A DNA stretch of 64,000 bases, from positions 186,001-250,000 of the forward strand of contig BLLK01000051.1 of NCBI GenBank assembly GCA_021927905.1, given 5' to 3'. The translations under genes and the position numbers were made by a program. Under the pieces are notes generated by a model that worked only from the letters and a program-made list of their open reading frames with translations, made no database searches and had not been told where the DNA came from. This DNA comes from Chaetoceros tenuissimus. Taxonomy: Eukaryota; Bacillariophyta; Thalassiosirophyceae; Chaetocerotales; Chaetocerotaceae. Each line of letters begins with the position of its first letter. Positions within the stretch are counted from its first letter, which is position 1. Positions 17,954 to 28,407 of this stretch are shown here, in pieces.

Positions 17954-20860
17954 TTAATTCCATTCAAAATCAATTTCTTCCAGCAATTCCTTTCGATCTT
18001 TTCGTATAGAACAAGCTTTCCTGTTTTCCTTTTGCTTTTTTACCCATCTTGCTAGATAAGAATCGTCACTTTTCTGCACCTTTGTATGACCATGCTCGCT
18101 CTTAAACTTTTTCAACTTTATAAATGTATCATTCCATTGATCATTTAACTTTTCTTCATGCGTTCTCATATCAAACTTCACACTGGTCAGCATTGCTTTC
18201 TGTGCATCTGTCAGCTCTGATCTACTATTTGCCCTCCTTACGTCGTCTTTGATCCAGTGCCCGAGTGTTGGGTGTGACTGAGTGACGTTCGAGTGCCCAT
18301 TCTCATCGTAGAATCGCTTAAGCTCTTGAAAGTATTCATCCCATGTTCGAGGTTTTCGGCGAACTGACTGATTTTTTTCATCAGTATCATTAGGGGTATT
18401 TGCGTCAAGACTTCTACTTTGTCTAGCTCCCATCCATTGATTATCCATCTGAGTTCTCATATCAAAATTTACACTTGCCAACATTGCTTTCTGTGTGTCA
18501 GTTAGCTTTGATCTGGCGATGCTACTTCTGATATTGTCTTTAACCCAACTTCCAAGTATTGGGTGCAATTGAGGGATGTCCGAGTGCCCATTTTCATCAT
18601 AAAATTGCTTCAGCTCTTGAAAATGTTCATCCCATGTTCGAGGTTTTCGACGAACGGGTGTGCTTTTCCCAACGATGTCATTAGAGGTACTTACGCCACA
18701 AATTTTACCTTCACTCGCATCAACAGACTTTTTATCATCAATGTGCCAATCAAAATCTATTCCCTCTAATTTTCTCTTCCGATTTTCCGGTAGAGAACCC
18801 TCTCTCCTTTGTTTTCTTTGTTTATATGTCCAACATGCAAGCGCTGAATCTTGACTTTTTTGAACTAGTGTATGCCCATACTTTTTCTTGAAATCTTTCA
18901 GCTTTTCAAAAGTTTCAGTCCATTGATTGTCTAACCTCTCTTCATATGTTCTCAAATCAAAGTTTACACTTGCTAGCATTGCCTTTTGTGCATCTGTTAG
19001 TTTCAATCTACCACTGCTGCTTCTTATTTTGTCCTTAACCCATTTTCCGAGTGTCGGATGGCTTGTTTTAATATCAGAGTGTCCATTTTCTTCAAAAAAT
19101 TGTTTGAGCTCTTGAAAATGTTCATCCCATGTTCGCTGTGCACTTGTCTTATCCCCTCCATAGTTCTTTATTTCATAAAGCTTAGTTGCGCGTGCAACTT
19201 GATCTTGTGCATTCCCAGTTGGCCCTGCTGTGCTCCTGTTTGATTTTGCCTCGTTCGAAGAGGTAAGAAAATTGAATCCTATTTCTTTCAATAAATTCAA
19301 TCGATGTTCTGCCAAAGTACCTTCTTTCTTCAATTTCCTTTGCCTCACACACCAGTTCATTAGCGTAGAGTCGTCATGCCCGGATAAAACCTGTATATTC
19401 CCGTGTTTTTCTTTGAATGCCTTTAACTTCAAATACGATGCATTCCAATTATCATTCAACTTTTCTTCACGCGTTCGCAGGTCAAAGTTGATACTAACAA
19501 GTAGTCCTCTTTGCTCATCTGTAAGCTTTGCTAATTCTGGAGTTTCCTTTTGACGCCTAACAAACCATCCAAGCGTTGTGTGGGACCGTTTCACGTTGGT
19601 ATGCCCATGTTCTTCATAAAATTGTTTAAGCTCTTGAAATTGTTCCATCCATGTTCGGTATATTCTACGTTCTTTCTGCTTATCACTATCATCTTTGTTT
19701 TGTATAGACACGTCACGAAAACTTTTTGCATCTTCAGTTCCCTCTCCATTCATATTTTCAATCCCAGCTGTGCGTTCGACTCGATCTTGTCTGTTTCTGT
19801 TAGTCCTGACTATAGCCGCATGTGATTTTGCCTCCTTTGAAGAGATAAGGAAGTCGAATCCAATTTCTTCTAACAATTTCACTCTATTATCTGCCAAACT
19901 ACCATCTTTTTTCGATCTCCTTTGTATTGTACACCAATTTGCGAGAGTGTAATCTTGTCTTTTTGTGACACATGTATTCCCATTTTTATACTTGAACTCC
20001 TTCAGTTTCATAAAAGATGCATTCCATTGAGCATTCAACTTTTCTTCACGTGTTCGCAAGTCAAAGTTAATACTGGCTAGAAGTACTCTTTGCTCATCTG
20101 TAAGTTGCGCTAATACTGGAGTCTCTTTTTGATGTCTGACAAATGATCCGAGTGTTGGGTGGGACCGTTTCACGTTGGTATGCCCATGTTCTTCATAAAA
20201 TTGTTTCAGCTCTTGAAAGCATTCTTTCCATGTTCGTTGCTTTCTATGCTCTTTCTGCTTGTTACTGCCATGTCCATCTCGCACCATTCTAGAATTACTA
20301 TTGTTCACTTCACTAAACGTCCCACCTTCATTGTTTCTTTTCCGCTTTCTACTGTTCCCATTACTTGATGTATCTTTCTTCTGTCTAGACTTTGATCTAT
20401 TATTATAATCTTCATCTTCACAATCATCTTCATCTCCCTCTAGAAAATATACTTTGCGAAAGTCAAGATCTGTCCACTCTTCATCGCCATCATCATACCC
20501 CAACCGATGAGGCTTTTCATCGTCTTCCCGTATTTCTTCCACTGTAGCATGAAAATATTTCTTTTCTTTCGTCCACCACACAGCGACTCTACTTCCGACA
20601 CTGATCCTTTCACTCATGGTTGGTAATTTGATATCGTTAGACTGAGGCCAAGAGAACTGATCTTCACGTGTATCTAACCACCAAGCATCTCCATCATCGT
20701 ATTGAACCAAATATTTAGATGTATCTCTTCGATGTCGTCGTTCAACTTGTCCATTGAAGAATTCATCTTCGTCAGACCAGTAGACAGATACTTGTGTTCC
20801 GACTTCGAGATCTAATGGCGGAAATAGAACCTCAATGTCGTCATCTTCTTCAGAGTCCAT
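17954..20860 (-). CDS. Double Tudor-like plus helicase-associated (HA) repeat protein
   Basis: This single-exon gene encodes 968 residues. The first 140 residues hold two Tudor/Agenet-like barrels (VGTQVSVYWSDEDEFFNG..; VGSRVAVWWTKEKKYFHA..), each ending in a YDDGD motif, which suggests reading of methylated chromatin proteins. A Lys/Arg/Asn-rich linker with likely nuclear signals follows. The rest is helicase-associated domains in alternating pairs: TWxEhFQELKQFYEEHGH..LTDxQ..LLASINFDxRT, then LNxQWNxxFxKLKxFK..GH..NRxxLLEEIGFDW. I count five first-type and four second-type units; the fourth pair has lost its second half. No helicase motor is present. The function of free-standing HA arrays is not established; nucleic-acid binding is inferred. 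A TACGTACGTA site lies about 170 bp upstream. Confidence 0.85.
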   Translation of the reverse strand: MDSEEDDDIEVLFPPLDLEVGTQVSVYWSDEDEFFNGQVERRHRRDTSKYLVQYDDGDAWWLDTREDQFSWPQSNDIKLPTMSERISVGSRVAVWWTKEKKYFHATVEEIREDDEKPHRLGYDDGDEEWTDLDFRKVYFLEGDEDDCEDEDYNNRSKSRQKKDTSSNGNSRKRKRNNEGGTFSEVNNSNSRMVRDGHGSNKQKEHRKQRTWKECFQELKQFYEEHGHTNVKRSHPTLGSFVRHQKETPVLAQLTDEQRVLLASINFDLRTREEKLNAQWNASFMKLKEFKYKNGNTCVTKRQDYTLANWCTIQRRSKKDGSLADNRVKLLEEIGFDFLISSKEAKSHAAIVRTNRNRQDRVERTAGIENMNGEGTEDAKSFRDVSIQNKDDSDKQKERRIYRTWMEQFQELKQFYEEHGHTNVKRSHTTLGWFVRRQKETPELAKLTDEQRGLLVSINFDLRTREEKLNDNWNASYLKLKAFKEKHGNIQVLSGHDDSTLMNWCVRQRKLKKEGTLAEHRLNLLKEIGFNFLTSSNEAKSNRSTAGPTGNAQDQVARATKLYEIKNYGGDKTSAQRTWDEHFQELKQFFEENGHSDIKTSHPTLGKWVKDKIRSSSGRLKLTDAQKAMLASVNFDLRTYEERLDNQWTETFEKLKDFKKKYGHTLVQKSQDSALACWTYKQRKQRREGSLPENRKRKLEGIDFDWHIDDKKSVDASEGKICGVSTSNDIVGKSTPVRRKPRTWDEHFQELKQFYDENGHSDIPQLHPILGSWVKDNIRSSIARSKLTDTQKAMLASVNFDMRTQMDNQWMGARQSRSLDANTPNDTDEKNQSVRRKPRTWDEYFQELKRFYDENGHSNVTQSHPTLGHWIKDDVRRANSRSELTDAQKAMLTSVKFDMRTHEEKLNDQWNDTFIKLKKFKSEHGHTKVQKSDDSYLARWVKKQKENRKACSIRKDRKELLEEIDFEWN

Positions 20861-21316
20861 AGTTGTATATGTATTTGAGAGTAAAAGGTTGGATTGTTTA
20901 TTCTAAAGCTATGTATGATGTATGTAAAGAACAAATTGTAAGTGTGTGTTTTGGTGTGTTGTTCCTTTTCATCTCATATCTTTTCTTCAATGATGAGAGA
21001 GGCCTTTTATTAGCTGTCAATCTTTAAATACGTACGTACTCATGTAGTATGAATTCTCGTTTTGGACAGAATTTATAGGCGTCATTGTAACGGCGACTTC
21101 CAATGAAATACTTAAAAATTACCACTAAATCAATTATAAAGAAATCAATTAATTCATTCAGTTTTTACTTTAGTCGAGATTACTCCCCTGCTTCGGAGTT
21201 CAAACCTAAGCATGATTTAACTTGAACTTGATCTTCAGATGGAGAAAAATCCTTTCCCCTTTCCCTTACATTGTTGTTTCCCTTTGATTCCATTGTTTTG
21301 CTATCGTAAGTAGCTT
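20861..21316. other. Intergenic region between the two HA-repeat genes
   Basis: No gene is seen. The region holds the promoter side of the 968-residue gene and the 3' end of the 1,547-residue gene, plus a perfect TACGTACGTA. Confidence 0.5.
21029..21038. promoter_or_regulatory. TACGTACGTA palindrome
   Basis: A perfect 10-bp palindrome lies 169 bp upstream of the Tudor/HA gene start. Two further perfect copies and two 9/10 copies occur in the window, all intergenic. Confidence 0.35.
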
Positions 21317-24300
21317 TTACTCCTTACTCAACTCTGATTCCGCATTTCCATCTTTTGAATCACCAAGGAAACAAATCCCTCCCCCTTCTTTGTTAAACAA
21401 TCCAATCTGTTTTGCACTATCTTCCCAATACTGAACCTTCCCTCTCGACTTATCTGCCAATTTCAATTCATCATATTTCTCTTTCACGGCATCAGGAATA
21501 TGAGTACATTGTTTGAAATGCACTCTTTGCCATTCACATACTTTTCTATACAATCCTAAACCTTTATTTTCCAAATATTGAGGAAAGATTTTCGATCTTG
21601 ATTGAGGTTCTGGAGATGCCTTGCAGAATATACATTGCAATCCAATCTTGTGGTTTTCTTGAATGATTTCCAATAGATCTGATCTTACAAATTGATGTAG
21701 TTTGTTTAGATTTTCACAGTCTGTAGAAAGTGCTAGTGACTTGGCGAGTTTTTCCGGGACAGGTTGTTGGAATGTACGAGTATGAGACTTTGTATCGTCA
21801 TTGTCCGTTGCTCGTTTTCTCTTTTTGGAGGAAGATTTTTGTAGCTCGTTCAAAGAGGAAGGAGAGCGAGATTTCGGTTTTTGAGGAGATTCTTTTGGCA
21901 CTGAAATATCTTTCGTAGCAGACAAAGAATTTGCATCATTCTTGCTTGTCAAACGCCCATCCCATAGGAAGCCAATGTCTTCCAATAGTTTTACCCGATC
22001 CTTATACATAATCCCCTTTCTTTTAAAAGCTCTTTGATTCAACACCCATCGATATAAGCCCTTATCGTGACTCTCGTGTAATATTAGATGTCCATGTTTC
22101 TTTTTGAAATCTTTGAGCTTGTGATAGTTTTTCATCCATCGCTCCATTCTCACACCCACCTTTTCCTTTTCATGGTCTGTTACCTTTTGTTCAGCACTTT
22201 CATTTGCAACAGGCTTATCTATTTCCCATACAAATCCCACATCTTCCAACAATTTCGCTCGATCTTCACATAACTCATTACGTCTTTTGGTAAATCTCTG
22301 AGTTACCGTCCATGTATACAATTCTTTATCTTGGCTTCTTTGAACCATCACGTGACCATATTTTTTCTTGTATTCTTGAAGTTTGTCATATTTGTTCATC
22401 CATCTCTCATCCGAAAATCCTTGGCGTCTTTTGCTCCATTTGAAGCCAATCTCTTCCAAAAGTGTCACTCGGTTCTCACATAACTCGTTATTTCTTTTGG
22501 AATCTCTCTGATATACCGTCCATTCATATAAATCTTTGTTTTCACGCATCAGTACCGTTGTATGCCCATGCTTATTCTTGTATTCTTTCAGCTTGTGATA
22601 GTTGTTCATCCAGCTATCAGAAAAAGATACTTGCGTCTCTACCTGTAACATTTTCGAGATAATTGCTGTATCACTTTCTGAAGTAGACTCTTTGTGCTTT
22701 GATGCTGTCGAAAGTAAACTTTGTTCATCACTAATACTGTTGATATAACCTTCATTCAGCCTCTGTTGATTTTGATCAGTTTGTTTCATCATTTTTAACT
22801 TCTTTGGTTCTCTTTCTGTATCACATTCTTGTGTAGATTCTTTCCGCGTTGGATCTTTAGGCAAAATTTGTTCTATACCAGTGGAATCTGTTGCTGTATC
22901 ACTTGTTGGTGTAGATTCTTTACGCTTTTGTGCTATGCTAGTGTTGCTCTCCCAACTGAAGCCAATCTCTTCCAAAAGTTCCATTCGATCATTTCGGAAC
23001 TGGGAATGTCTTTTGAAATTTCTCTGATTCCTGATCCATGTATATAAATCTTTGTCTTCGGTCCCTCGTACCATCATATGGCCATGCTTTCTCTTGTATT
23101 CTTTGAGCTTGTTGAACCTTTCCATCCAGCGCTCATCGAGGTTAGTGCGACGTGTAAACTGCTTAGAGTCCGGTACTATACTACTTTCTGCAAAAGGATC
23201 TTTCCGCTTTGGAGCAGATATAAAAAGTGGCACTTGTTCTACACTCGTAGAGTTTGTCACTGTATTGCTTTCTGGCGTAGATTCTTTACGCTTCGATGTT
23301 TCTGTTTGTCCTACATAGCTGTTCCATTGGAAGCCGATCTCTTCCAAAAGTTTATCCCGGTCCTTCCGTAACTTATTGCTTCTCTTAAAGCCCTTCTGTG
23401 CCGCGATCCATGAATATAAATCATTGTCTTCGCTCCTTCGTACCTTCATATGACCATTCTTACTCTTGTATTCTTTTAGCTTATCAAATCTTTCCATCCA
23501 GCGCATATCCAACTTTTCTACACGCGGATTTTTCATCCTGTTGAACAAATAAAAACTCACACTTGCCAGGTCTGCCTTTTGTTCATCAGTCAGCCTATCA
23601 CGTACACTATTCAATGTCAATTGAGTAGCCCACGTCCCAAGAATGGGGTGTGATTTTGCGATTTGCGAGTGTCCATTTTTCCTATGAAATTGTTTGAGTT
23701 GTCGAAAGCGTTCCTTCCAAGTAAATTGGAGTAGAGAGTCACAGTTGCTTTCGCTTTTTGCATTTGTTTGTCCACCATGATTCTCATTTGGTGTCCCTAC
23801 TTTCAACTTTATTGATTCAGTTGCTATATCACTTTTTGGAGGTGGTACTTGGTCTTTGCTAGTATTGATCGTATTCAATTTTCCTTCGTGAGTTCTTTGG
23901 TGATATTCACTTTCCCAACTGAAGCCAATCTCTTCCAAAAGTTTTACCCGATCTTCCCGTAACTTGGAACTTCTTTTGTAATGTCTCTGATTTGATATCC
24001 ATGTATTTAAATCTTTATCTTCGAACCCTCGTACCATCATATGACCATGCTTGTTCTTGTATTCTTTGAGCTTGTGTAACCTTTTCATCCATCGCTCATC
24101 ATTCTTAGATCGTTTCGGAACCAGAAACTGAGAATTTCTCATTTTATCAAGCATGTCAAACTTCACATTTGCCAGATCTTCCTTTTGTGCACCAGTCAGC
24201 AGCTTATCATGAGCACTATTGGTGTTATTTTTTGAATCCTTTATTCCATCAAGAGTCTCAGTTTGTGTCCCTACTATTGTCTTGGTCGTTTCTGTTGCGG

Positions 24301-25960
24301 TGCCACTTTCTGGTATAGGATCTTTCCTCTTTGGAGCAATTAAAATTGGCACTTGTTTTACACTCGTAGATGCTTGCGAAAGTGAACCCTTTCCTACTGG
24401 CATAATATCTTTCGGCTTTGGAGCAATTAAAAGTGGTACTTGTTCCACACTCGTTGATGTTTGCGAAAGTAAGCGTTTTCCTACTTGAGAGCTCTCCCAT
24501 TTGAAGCCAATTTCTTCCAAAAGTTTAGCCCGACCCTTTGGTAATTGGGAACTTTTCTTGAAATATCTCTGAGCCGACACCCATTGATATAAAGTTTTAT
24601 CTTCACCCCTTCGTACATTCATATGATCGTGATTTTTCTTGTATTCTTTGAGCTGCTCAAACCTTTCCATCCAGCGCTTATCCATCTGTTCTTGACGTGT
24701 ATATCTAGTCTTGTTGAACATGTCAAACTTCACACTTGCAAGGTCTTCCTTTTGTTTATCAGTCAGCTTATCGCGCACGCTTTTCATTTTCAATTGAGAA
24801 GCAAATACACCAAGAGTGCGGTGTGCTTTGGTGATGTGTGAGTGTCCATTTTTATCATAGAACTTTCTAAGCAGTTGAAACTGTTCCTCCCATGTAGATT
24901 GGAATAGAGAGTCACTGTCTTTATTTGTTTGCCCATCAAGAGTGCCTACTCTTGACTTGTTCGTTTCTGTTGCTGTATTACATTCTGGTATAGATTCTTT
25001 GCGCGTTGAATTTGTCGAAAGTGAATCTTGTCCTAGACTGGGAGAGTTTGGTGTTATATCACTTTTTGTTGGAGATTCTGTACTCGCTGATTCTTTTGAA
25101 GGTTCACTTTGTTCTACACTCGTAGAATCTATTGCTGTATCTTTTTCTGGTACAGATTCGTTGCACTTTGATGTTGTTGAAGTTGAAACATGTTCTCCAC
25201 CAGCATCGACATTGTTGTTGGCATTTCCAATCGTTGACTCTTGGATTTGATCAGTTTGCATCGCTACTTTCATCTTTTTCGCATTTGTAGTTACATCACT
25301 TTCTAAAGTAGATTCTTTACGCTTTTGCGTTGTCGAAATAGGAACTTGTTCTACAATTGTATTGTTGTCAAAATCTTTATTTGGCGACTCTTTTTCAGCA
25401 GTTGTAGAAGCAAGATCAGTTGCCTGATTATCCAATGTTTGAATAGGATTCAGTCGGTTGTTGGGAGCTATAGAATGATTGACATTCGCTACCGCAACAG
25501 TATTTGAATCGCCACTGTTCTTCTCAACAGCAAGAGATTCTCTCGTAGTTGTATTCTTGGCTGGTTGCATTTGCGTCTCTTGCATTGCTTCTGTAGAAAC
25601 ATCACCTACAACAGCATCCTCTTCTTTACTAGTCACAATGATGTAATCTTCATCAGGAACCATACTATACGCAATGACATCATTATCATAAATGGCAAAC
25701 ATGGGTCCTTGTTGAGTAGTTTCCAAATCATTACGACAAACAGTGTGTACTGCCTTGACTTGATTATTCTCAATGTTCCAAAGACGTTTGGGAATTTCTC
25801 TTTGCTGCAAATAAGTAATTGCATCTTGGATGGTTCGCATATCCGTTCCATTCTCTAATTGATGTGGTAAAGGCAGCGGTAAGATTATTTTTGCTGGTTT
25901 ATCACTGTGAAGTCGACCAGAGGAATCTCGAAACACAAATCTAATTTGTATCATTGTCAT
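21317..25960 (-). CDS. Giant HA-repeat protein with C-terminal Cys/His domain
   Basis: The gene encodes 1,547 residues from the ATG at 25960; a second ATG at 25954 is equally possible, and the open frame upstream lacks ATG. The first 110 residues are an unrecognised folded domain. A long Ser/Thr/Asn-rich stretch with repeated phrases such as KRKESTPESDTAT follows. Then come HA repeats: seven second-type units (RWMxRFxKLKEYKxKHGHMxV..LYxWxxxQR..LLEEIGFxWE), two complete first-type units and a first-type remnant. The last 130 residues form a separate domain with CIFCK, a W-x6-C spacing (HFKQC), RGxxxYW and a closing Gly-rich GGGICF, which resembles a zinc-binding fold. I know this C-terminal pattern only as an unnamed feature of diatom proteins. 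Nuclear, DNA-associated function is inferred. Confidence 0.85.
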   Translation of the reverse strand: MTMIQIRFVFRDSSGRLHSDKPAKIILPLPLPHQLENGTDMRTIQDAITYLQQREIPKRLWNIENNQVKAVHTVCRNDLETTQQGPMFAIYDNDVIAYSMVPDEDYIIVTSKEEDAVVGDVSTEAMQETQMQPAKNTTTRESLAVEKNSGDSNTVAVANVNHSIAPNNRLNPIQTLDNQATDLASTTAEKESPNKDFDNNTIVEQVPISTTQKRKESTLESDVTTNAKKMKVAMQTDQIQESTIGNANNNVDAGGEHVSTSTTSKCNESVPEKDTAIDSTSVEQSEPSKESASTESPTKSDITPNSPSLGQDSLSTNSTRKESIPECNTATETNKSRVGTLDGQTNKDSDSLFQSTWEEQFQLLRKFYDKNGHSHITKAHRTLGVFASQLKMKSVRDKLTDKQKEDLASVKFDMFNKTRYTRQEQMDKRWMERFEQLKEYKKNHDHMNVRRGEDKTLYQWVSAQRYFKKSSQLPKGRAKLLEEIGFKWESSQVGKRLLSQTSTSVEQVPLLIAPKPKDIMPVGKGSLSQASTSVKQVPILIAPKRKDPIPESGTATETTKTIVGTQTETLDGIKDSKNNTNSAHDKLLTGAQKEDLANVKFDMLDKMRNSQFLVPKRSKNDERWMKRLHKLKEYKNKHGHMMVRGFEDKDLNTWISNQRHYKRSSKLREDRVKLLEEIGFSWESEYHQRTHEGKLNTINTSKDQVPPPKSDIATESIKLKVGTPNENHGGQTNAKSESNCDSLLQFTWKERFRQLKQFHRKNGHSQIAKSHPILGTWATQLTLNSVRDRLTDEQKADLASVSFYLFNRMKNPRVEKLDMRWMERFDKLKEYKSKNGHMKVRRSEDNDLYSWIAAQKGFKRSNKLRKDRDKLLEEIGFQWNSYVGQTETSKRKESTPESNTVTNSTSVEQVPLFISAPKRKDPFAESSIVPDSKQFTRRTNLDERWMERFNKLKEYKRKHGHMMVRGTEDKDLYTWIRNQRNFKRHSQFRNDRMELLEEIGFSWESNTSIAQKRKESTPTSDTATDSTGIEQILPKDPTRKESTQECDTEREPKKLKMMKQTDQNQQRLNEGYINSISDEQSLLSTASKHKESTSESDTAIISKMLQVETQVSFSDSWMNNYHKLKEYKNKHGHTTVLMRENKDLYEWTVYQRDSKRNNELCENRVTLLEEIGFKWSKRRQGFSDERWMNKYDKLQEYKKKYGHVMVQRSQDKELYTWTVTQRFTKRRNELCEDRAKLLEDVGFVWEIDKPVANESAEQKVTDHEKEKVGVRMERWMKNYHKLKDFKKKHGHLILHESHDKGLYRWVLNQRAFKRKGIMYKDRVKLLEDIGFLWDGRLTSKNDANSLSATKDISVPKESPQKPKSRSPSSLNELQKSSSKKRKRATDNDDTKSHTRTFQQPVPEKLAKSLALSTDCENLNKLHQFVRSDLLEIIQENHKIGLQCIFCKASPEPQSRSKIFPQYLENKGLGLYRKVCEWQRVHFKQCTHIPDAVKEKYDELKLADKSRGKVQYWEDSAKQIGLFNKEGGGICFLGDSKDGNAESELSKE

Positions 25961-26376
25961 ATATGATATATGTATGCTAGGGATATGAGTAAGCACTGTT
26001 TGCTCCTTTTCCACGTGAATCAGTACAGATTCTTTGTTCCTGATAGGATATACTAATAGATATATATGACGAGTCTTTTGTAATTCAATGTGCCTATAAC
26101 AAGACAACCAGCTCAGCAATAAATAGTGTCGACAATGAACTTGTCTTTTTCTTTGAAAACATGAAAAGAAAAGCTAATCGCTGAAATGAGGTCTTTAGCT
26201 TTCAAAGACAAACCGATACGTACGTAACCCGTAGTACAAAAGTCATTCATGACATTCTGAATCCTCTCATCATTGTTTCTCCGTCAGAAGAAGAGAAAAC
26301 AAAAGTAGAATTGCATTCATTTTTACATTACTCTCAAAGCTTACATAAATATCTACAACCTCTCTACACTCAAAAC
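25961..26376. other. Divergent intergenic region
   Basis: This is the shared 5' flank of the giant HA gene (minus) and the ABM-domain gene (plus). It has a perfect TACGTACGTA and otherwise nothing recognisable. Confidence 0.5.
26217..26226. promoter_or_regulatory. TACGTACGTA palindrome
   Basis: A perfect copy lies 257 bp upstream of the giant HA gene and 151 bp upstream of the ABM-domain gene. Both HA genes in the window therefore have this site in their upstream region. Confidence 0.35.
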
Positions 26377-26829
26377 ATGAGAATTACGCACTCAAAGTCC
26401 CAGCTCAGTATCTTTCCCTACGTGCTTCTCGGAGTATGCTTGGGGGTAGGTCTCACATCCTTTTTCCAAAAAAGTTCATCCCTCTTATCCCCTAGAAAAC
26501 CGGGCAAAGCATGGACTCTAGTAGTCACTCTCCAATTCGAATCGGAAACAGATGTCAATCAAGCCATTACAGATTGGAAAGTAGTTGCCGATTACTGTGC
26601 AAAGTATGAACCATTTCTATATCATTATGAAATTGGAAAGAGTGATTCCGATCCATTAAAGTTGCACATTGTCGAACGATATGAATCTAAAGAGAAGTAT
26701 TTGAATGTGCATAAATCTGGAAGTGCGTTTTTGGAGTTTAGACCGAAATTGAAGGCTTTACAGGATGCTGGAAAGGTGAAAATTGAAGGGTTTAGTTATC
26801 AGGAGTTGGGAGAAGGTTTTGTCATGTAA
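26377..26829 (+). CDS. ABM (antibiotic biosynthesis monooxygenase) fold protein, membrane anchored
   Basis: The gene encodes 150 residues. ATG 26377 was chosen as the first ATG in the open frame. A hydrophobic segment (IFPYVLLGVCLGVGLTSFF) near the N-terminus is a signal anchor. The remainder matches the dimeric alpha/beta-barrel ABM pattern: TLVVTLQFES, then YHYEIGKSDSDPLKLHIVE and the Y-x(n)-H helix (KYLNVHKSGSAFLEF), where the His is typical of the family. Family members include small oxygenases, heme-degrading enzymes and many of unknown function; the substrate here is unknown. There is no clear plastid AF motif. Confidence 0.75.
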   Translation: MRITHSKSQLSIFPYVLLGVCLGVGLTSFFQKSSSLLSPRKPGKAWTLVVTLQFESETDVNQAITDWKVVADYCAKYEPFLYHYEIGKSDSDPLKLHIVERYESKEKYLNVHKSGSAFLEFRPKLKALQDAGKVKIEGFSYQELGEGFVM

Positions 26830-26957
26830 ATGGAATAATATTTGTGTAGCAGAGGGGAGATAGATAGGTATACTGTTTTCCAGTTATGATCTTTTGTATG
26901 AAACAATACATATATCTATATATGCAAGAAATGCACTGGCATCATTTATTCTTTAAT

Positions 26958-27995
26958 TTAATCCAATTTCTTCACCATGAAGGAACATCCACCACGAGTT
27001 TTTCTCTTTGTAGTAGTATCCTTGACAAAACCACATCCTTCATATAATCTTACAGCAGCAGCATTATCATCTCTTACTTCCAAAGTAAGCATTTCAGCAT
27101 CCGTTTCACTTCTAGCCCATTCTTCAATGGATACCATCAACTGCTTTGCAATTCCTTTTCTTCGTACAGATTCATCTACATCCATATTCTTGATGTGGAC
27201 ATGCGCACATGGAATCTCTGGGTATGGCTTTGGCATGACTCCATTCTCAAGTTCAACATTGTATTTTGAATTTCTCAATTGACAATCAACACATCCCACA
27301 ATTCCATTGCATCCTACCATTATACATATTTATTGAGCAACATACTGGTATATCCAAAAACATGTGCAAAATATACTTTTTAAAAACTCACCTTCAAACT
27401 TTCCATTTTTAAACCCAAGATTTTCAACATATGCAGCAAAACCAATATCCTGACTAATCTTGAGAGAAGCGACAAAATCTACAGTCAAGCGATTACGAGC
27501 CTCATCCATATCCATAACATAGACACGATTTCCAGAATAATTATTATATCCCAAAAGAGCAGCTGTCAATCCTCCAATCGTTGCAAAATTCTTGACACCA
27601 GTTAAAACTTGTTGTTGAATATCTTGTTCACCTCCATTCAATGCAGTAATGATTCCAGCAGCAGCACCAATCCCTAAACCAATTTTCACTCCCTGAATTG
27701 CAGATTGGGCAGGGTCAAATGAATCGCGTTTGGCTTGTTGTTTGGCAATCATTTGTTCAGGTGATGTGAGTTGATTACGATAGGATGCGACTTGCATGAC
27801 TTGATCGTCTTTTGTTCCGTATGTACTTGGGTCAATCTTTTTAATGTTGATGAATCCTTCTGGAAATCCATTGGAGGCTGCTGTGGAGGAAAAGAGACGA
27901 GTAGAAGTTGAAGTTGATGGATGGAAGGTTGTGAATGCTGATCCAGATAGGATCGAGCAAGACAGTAAAAGGGTGCTGAGAGATGATAGCTTCAT
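26958..27995 (-). CDS. Plastid-targeted GNAT-family N-acetyltransferase
   Basis: Two exons, 27995..27392 and 27313..26958, with a 78-nt GT-AG intron in phase 1, give 319 residues. The ATG at 27995 starts a signal peptide followed by SGSAF-TTF, the diatom plastid-import signature. Residues about 100-160 carry two Gly/Ala-rich hydrophobic stretches (VKIGLGIGAAAGIITAL; FATIGGLTAALLGY) that look like membrane hairpins. The C-terminal half is a GNAT domain: motif A as VDESVRRKGIAKQLM (acetyl-CoA pyrophosphate loop R-x2-G-x-A) and motif B as AAVRLYEGCGFV. The second exon joins in frame only by the acceptor used here, which yields EGCNGIVGC. Plastid N-terminal or lysine acetyltransferases are known in plants; the substrate is unknown here. 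Confidence 0.85.
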
Positions 27996-28407
27996 GGTAG
28001 TATTCAATGATGAGTTAGTTAGGGACTATGAAATAGTCAATGGCTTCAATTCAATAGATTCAACATGGAGATGAAGAAAAAGAAAGATGAGCGAGTGATG
28101 TGTTGATGTTGAACGCGCGTATCTTGAAATCAGAACTCCCAACCTGACAAATGTTCTTAATTTGGCCCATTTGGCACAGTAGATTGCCATATTGGAACCC
28201 GAACCCTTTTTATGCGAACCCCGATTTCGAAAGAAATCTGCAGTCATCTTCCGTCTTCATGCAGAGATGAAGAGTTTCACTTACTACAGAAAGCAACACA
28301 TCGCCAACGATATTCAGAAGATTCACACATAAACCATACACACATAACAAAGAACCACCAAGAACCACATTAACATAGCACCAACACAAACAGTACAAAC
28401 TTTCAAA
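27996..28407. other. Divergent intergenic region
   Basis: This is the 5' flank of the GNAT gene (minus) and the small ankyrin gene (plus). The 100 bp before 28408 is A/C-rich and lacks G runs, as expected of a 5' UTR. No other feature is seen. Confidence 0.5.

Noticed and set aside
18563-20368. Plus-strand open frames over the Tudor/HA gene
   Set aside because: They are antisense shadows that recur at each HA repeat because the repeat itself recurs.
24258-24500. A minus-strand open frame in another phase inside the giant HA gene
   Set aside because: It overlaps a coding frame with clear HA repeats; its phrases repeat only because the host sequence repeats.
25961-26119. N-terminal extension of the giant HA protein
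   Set aside because: The extension has no ATG; the first in-frame ATG is at 25960.
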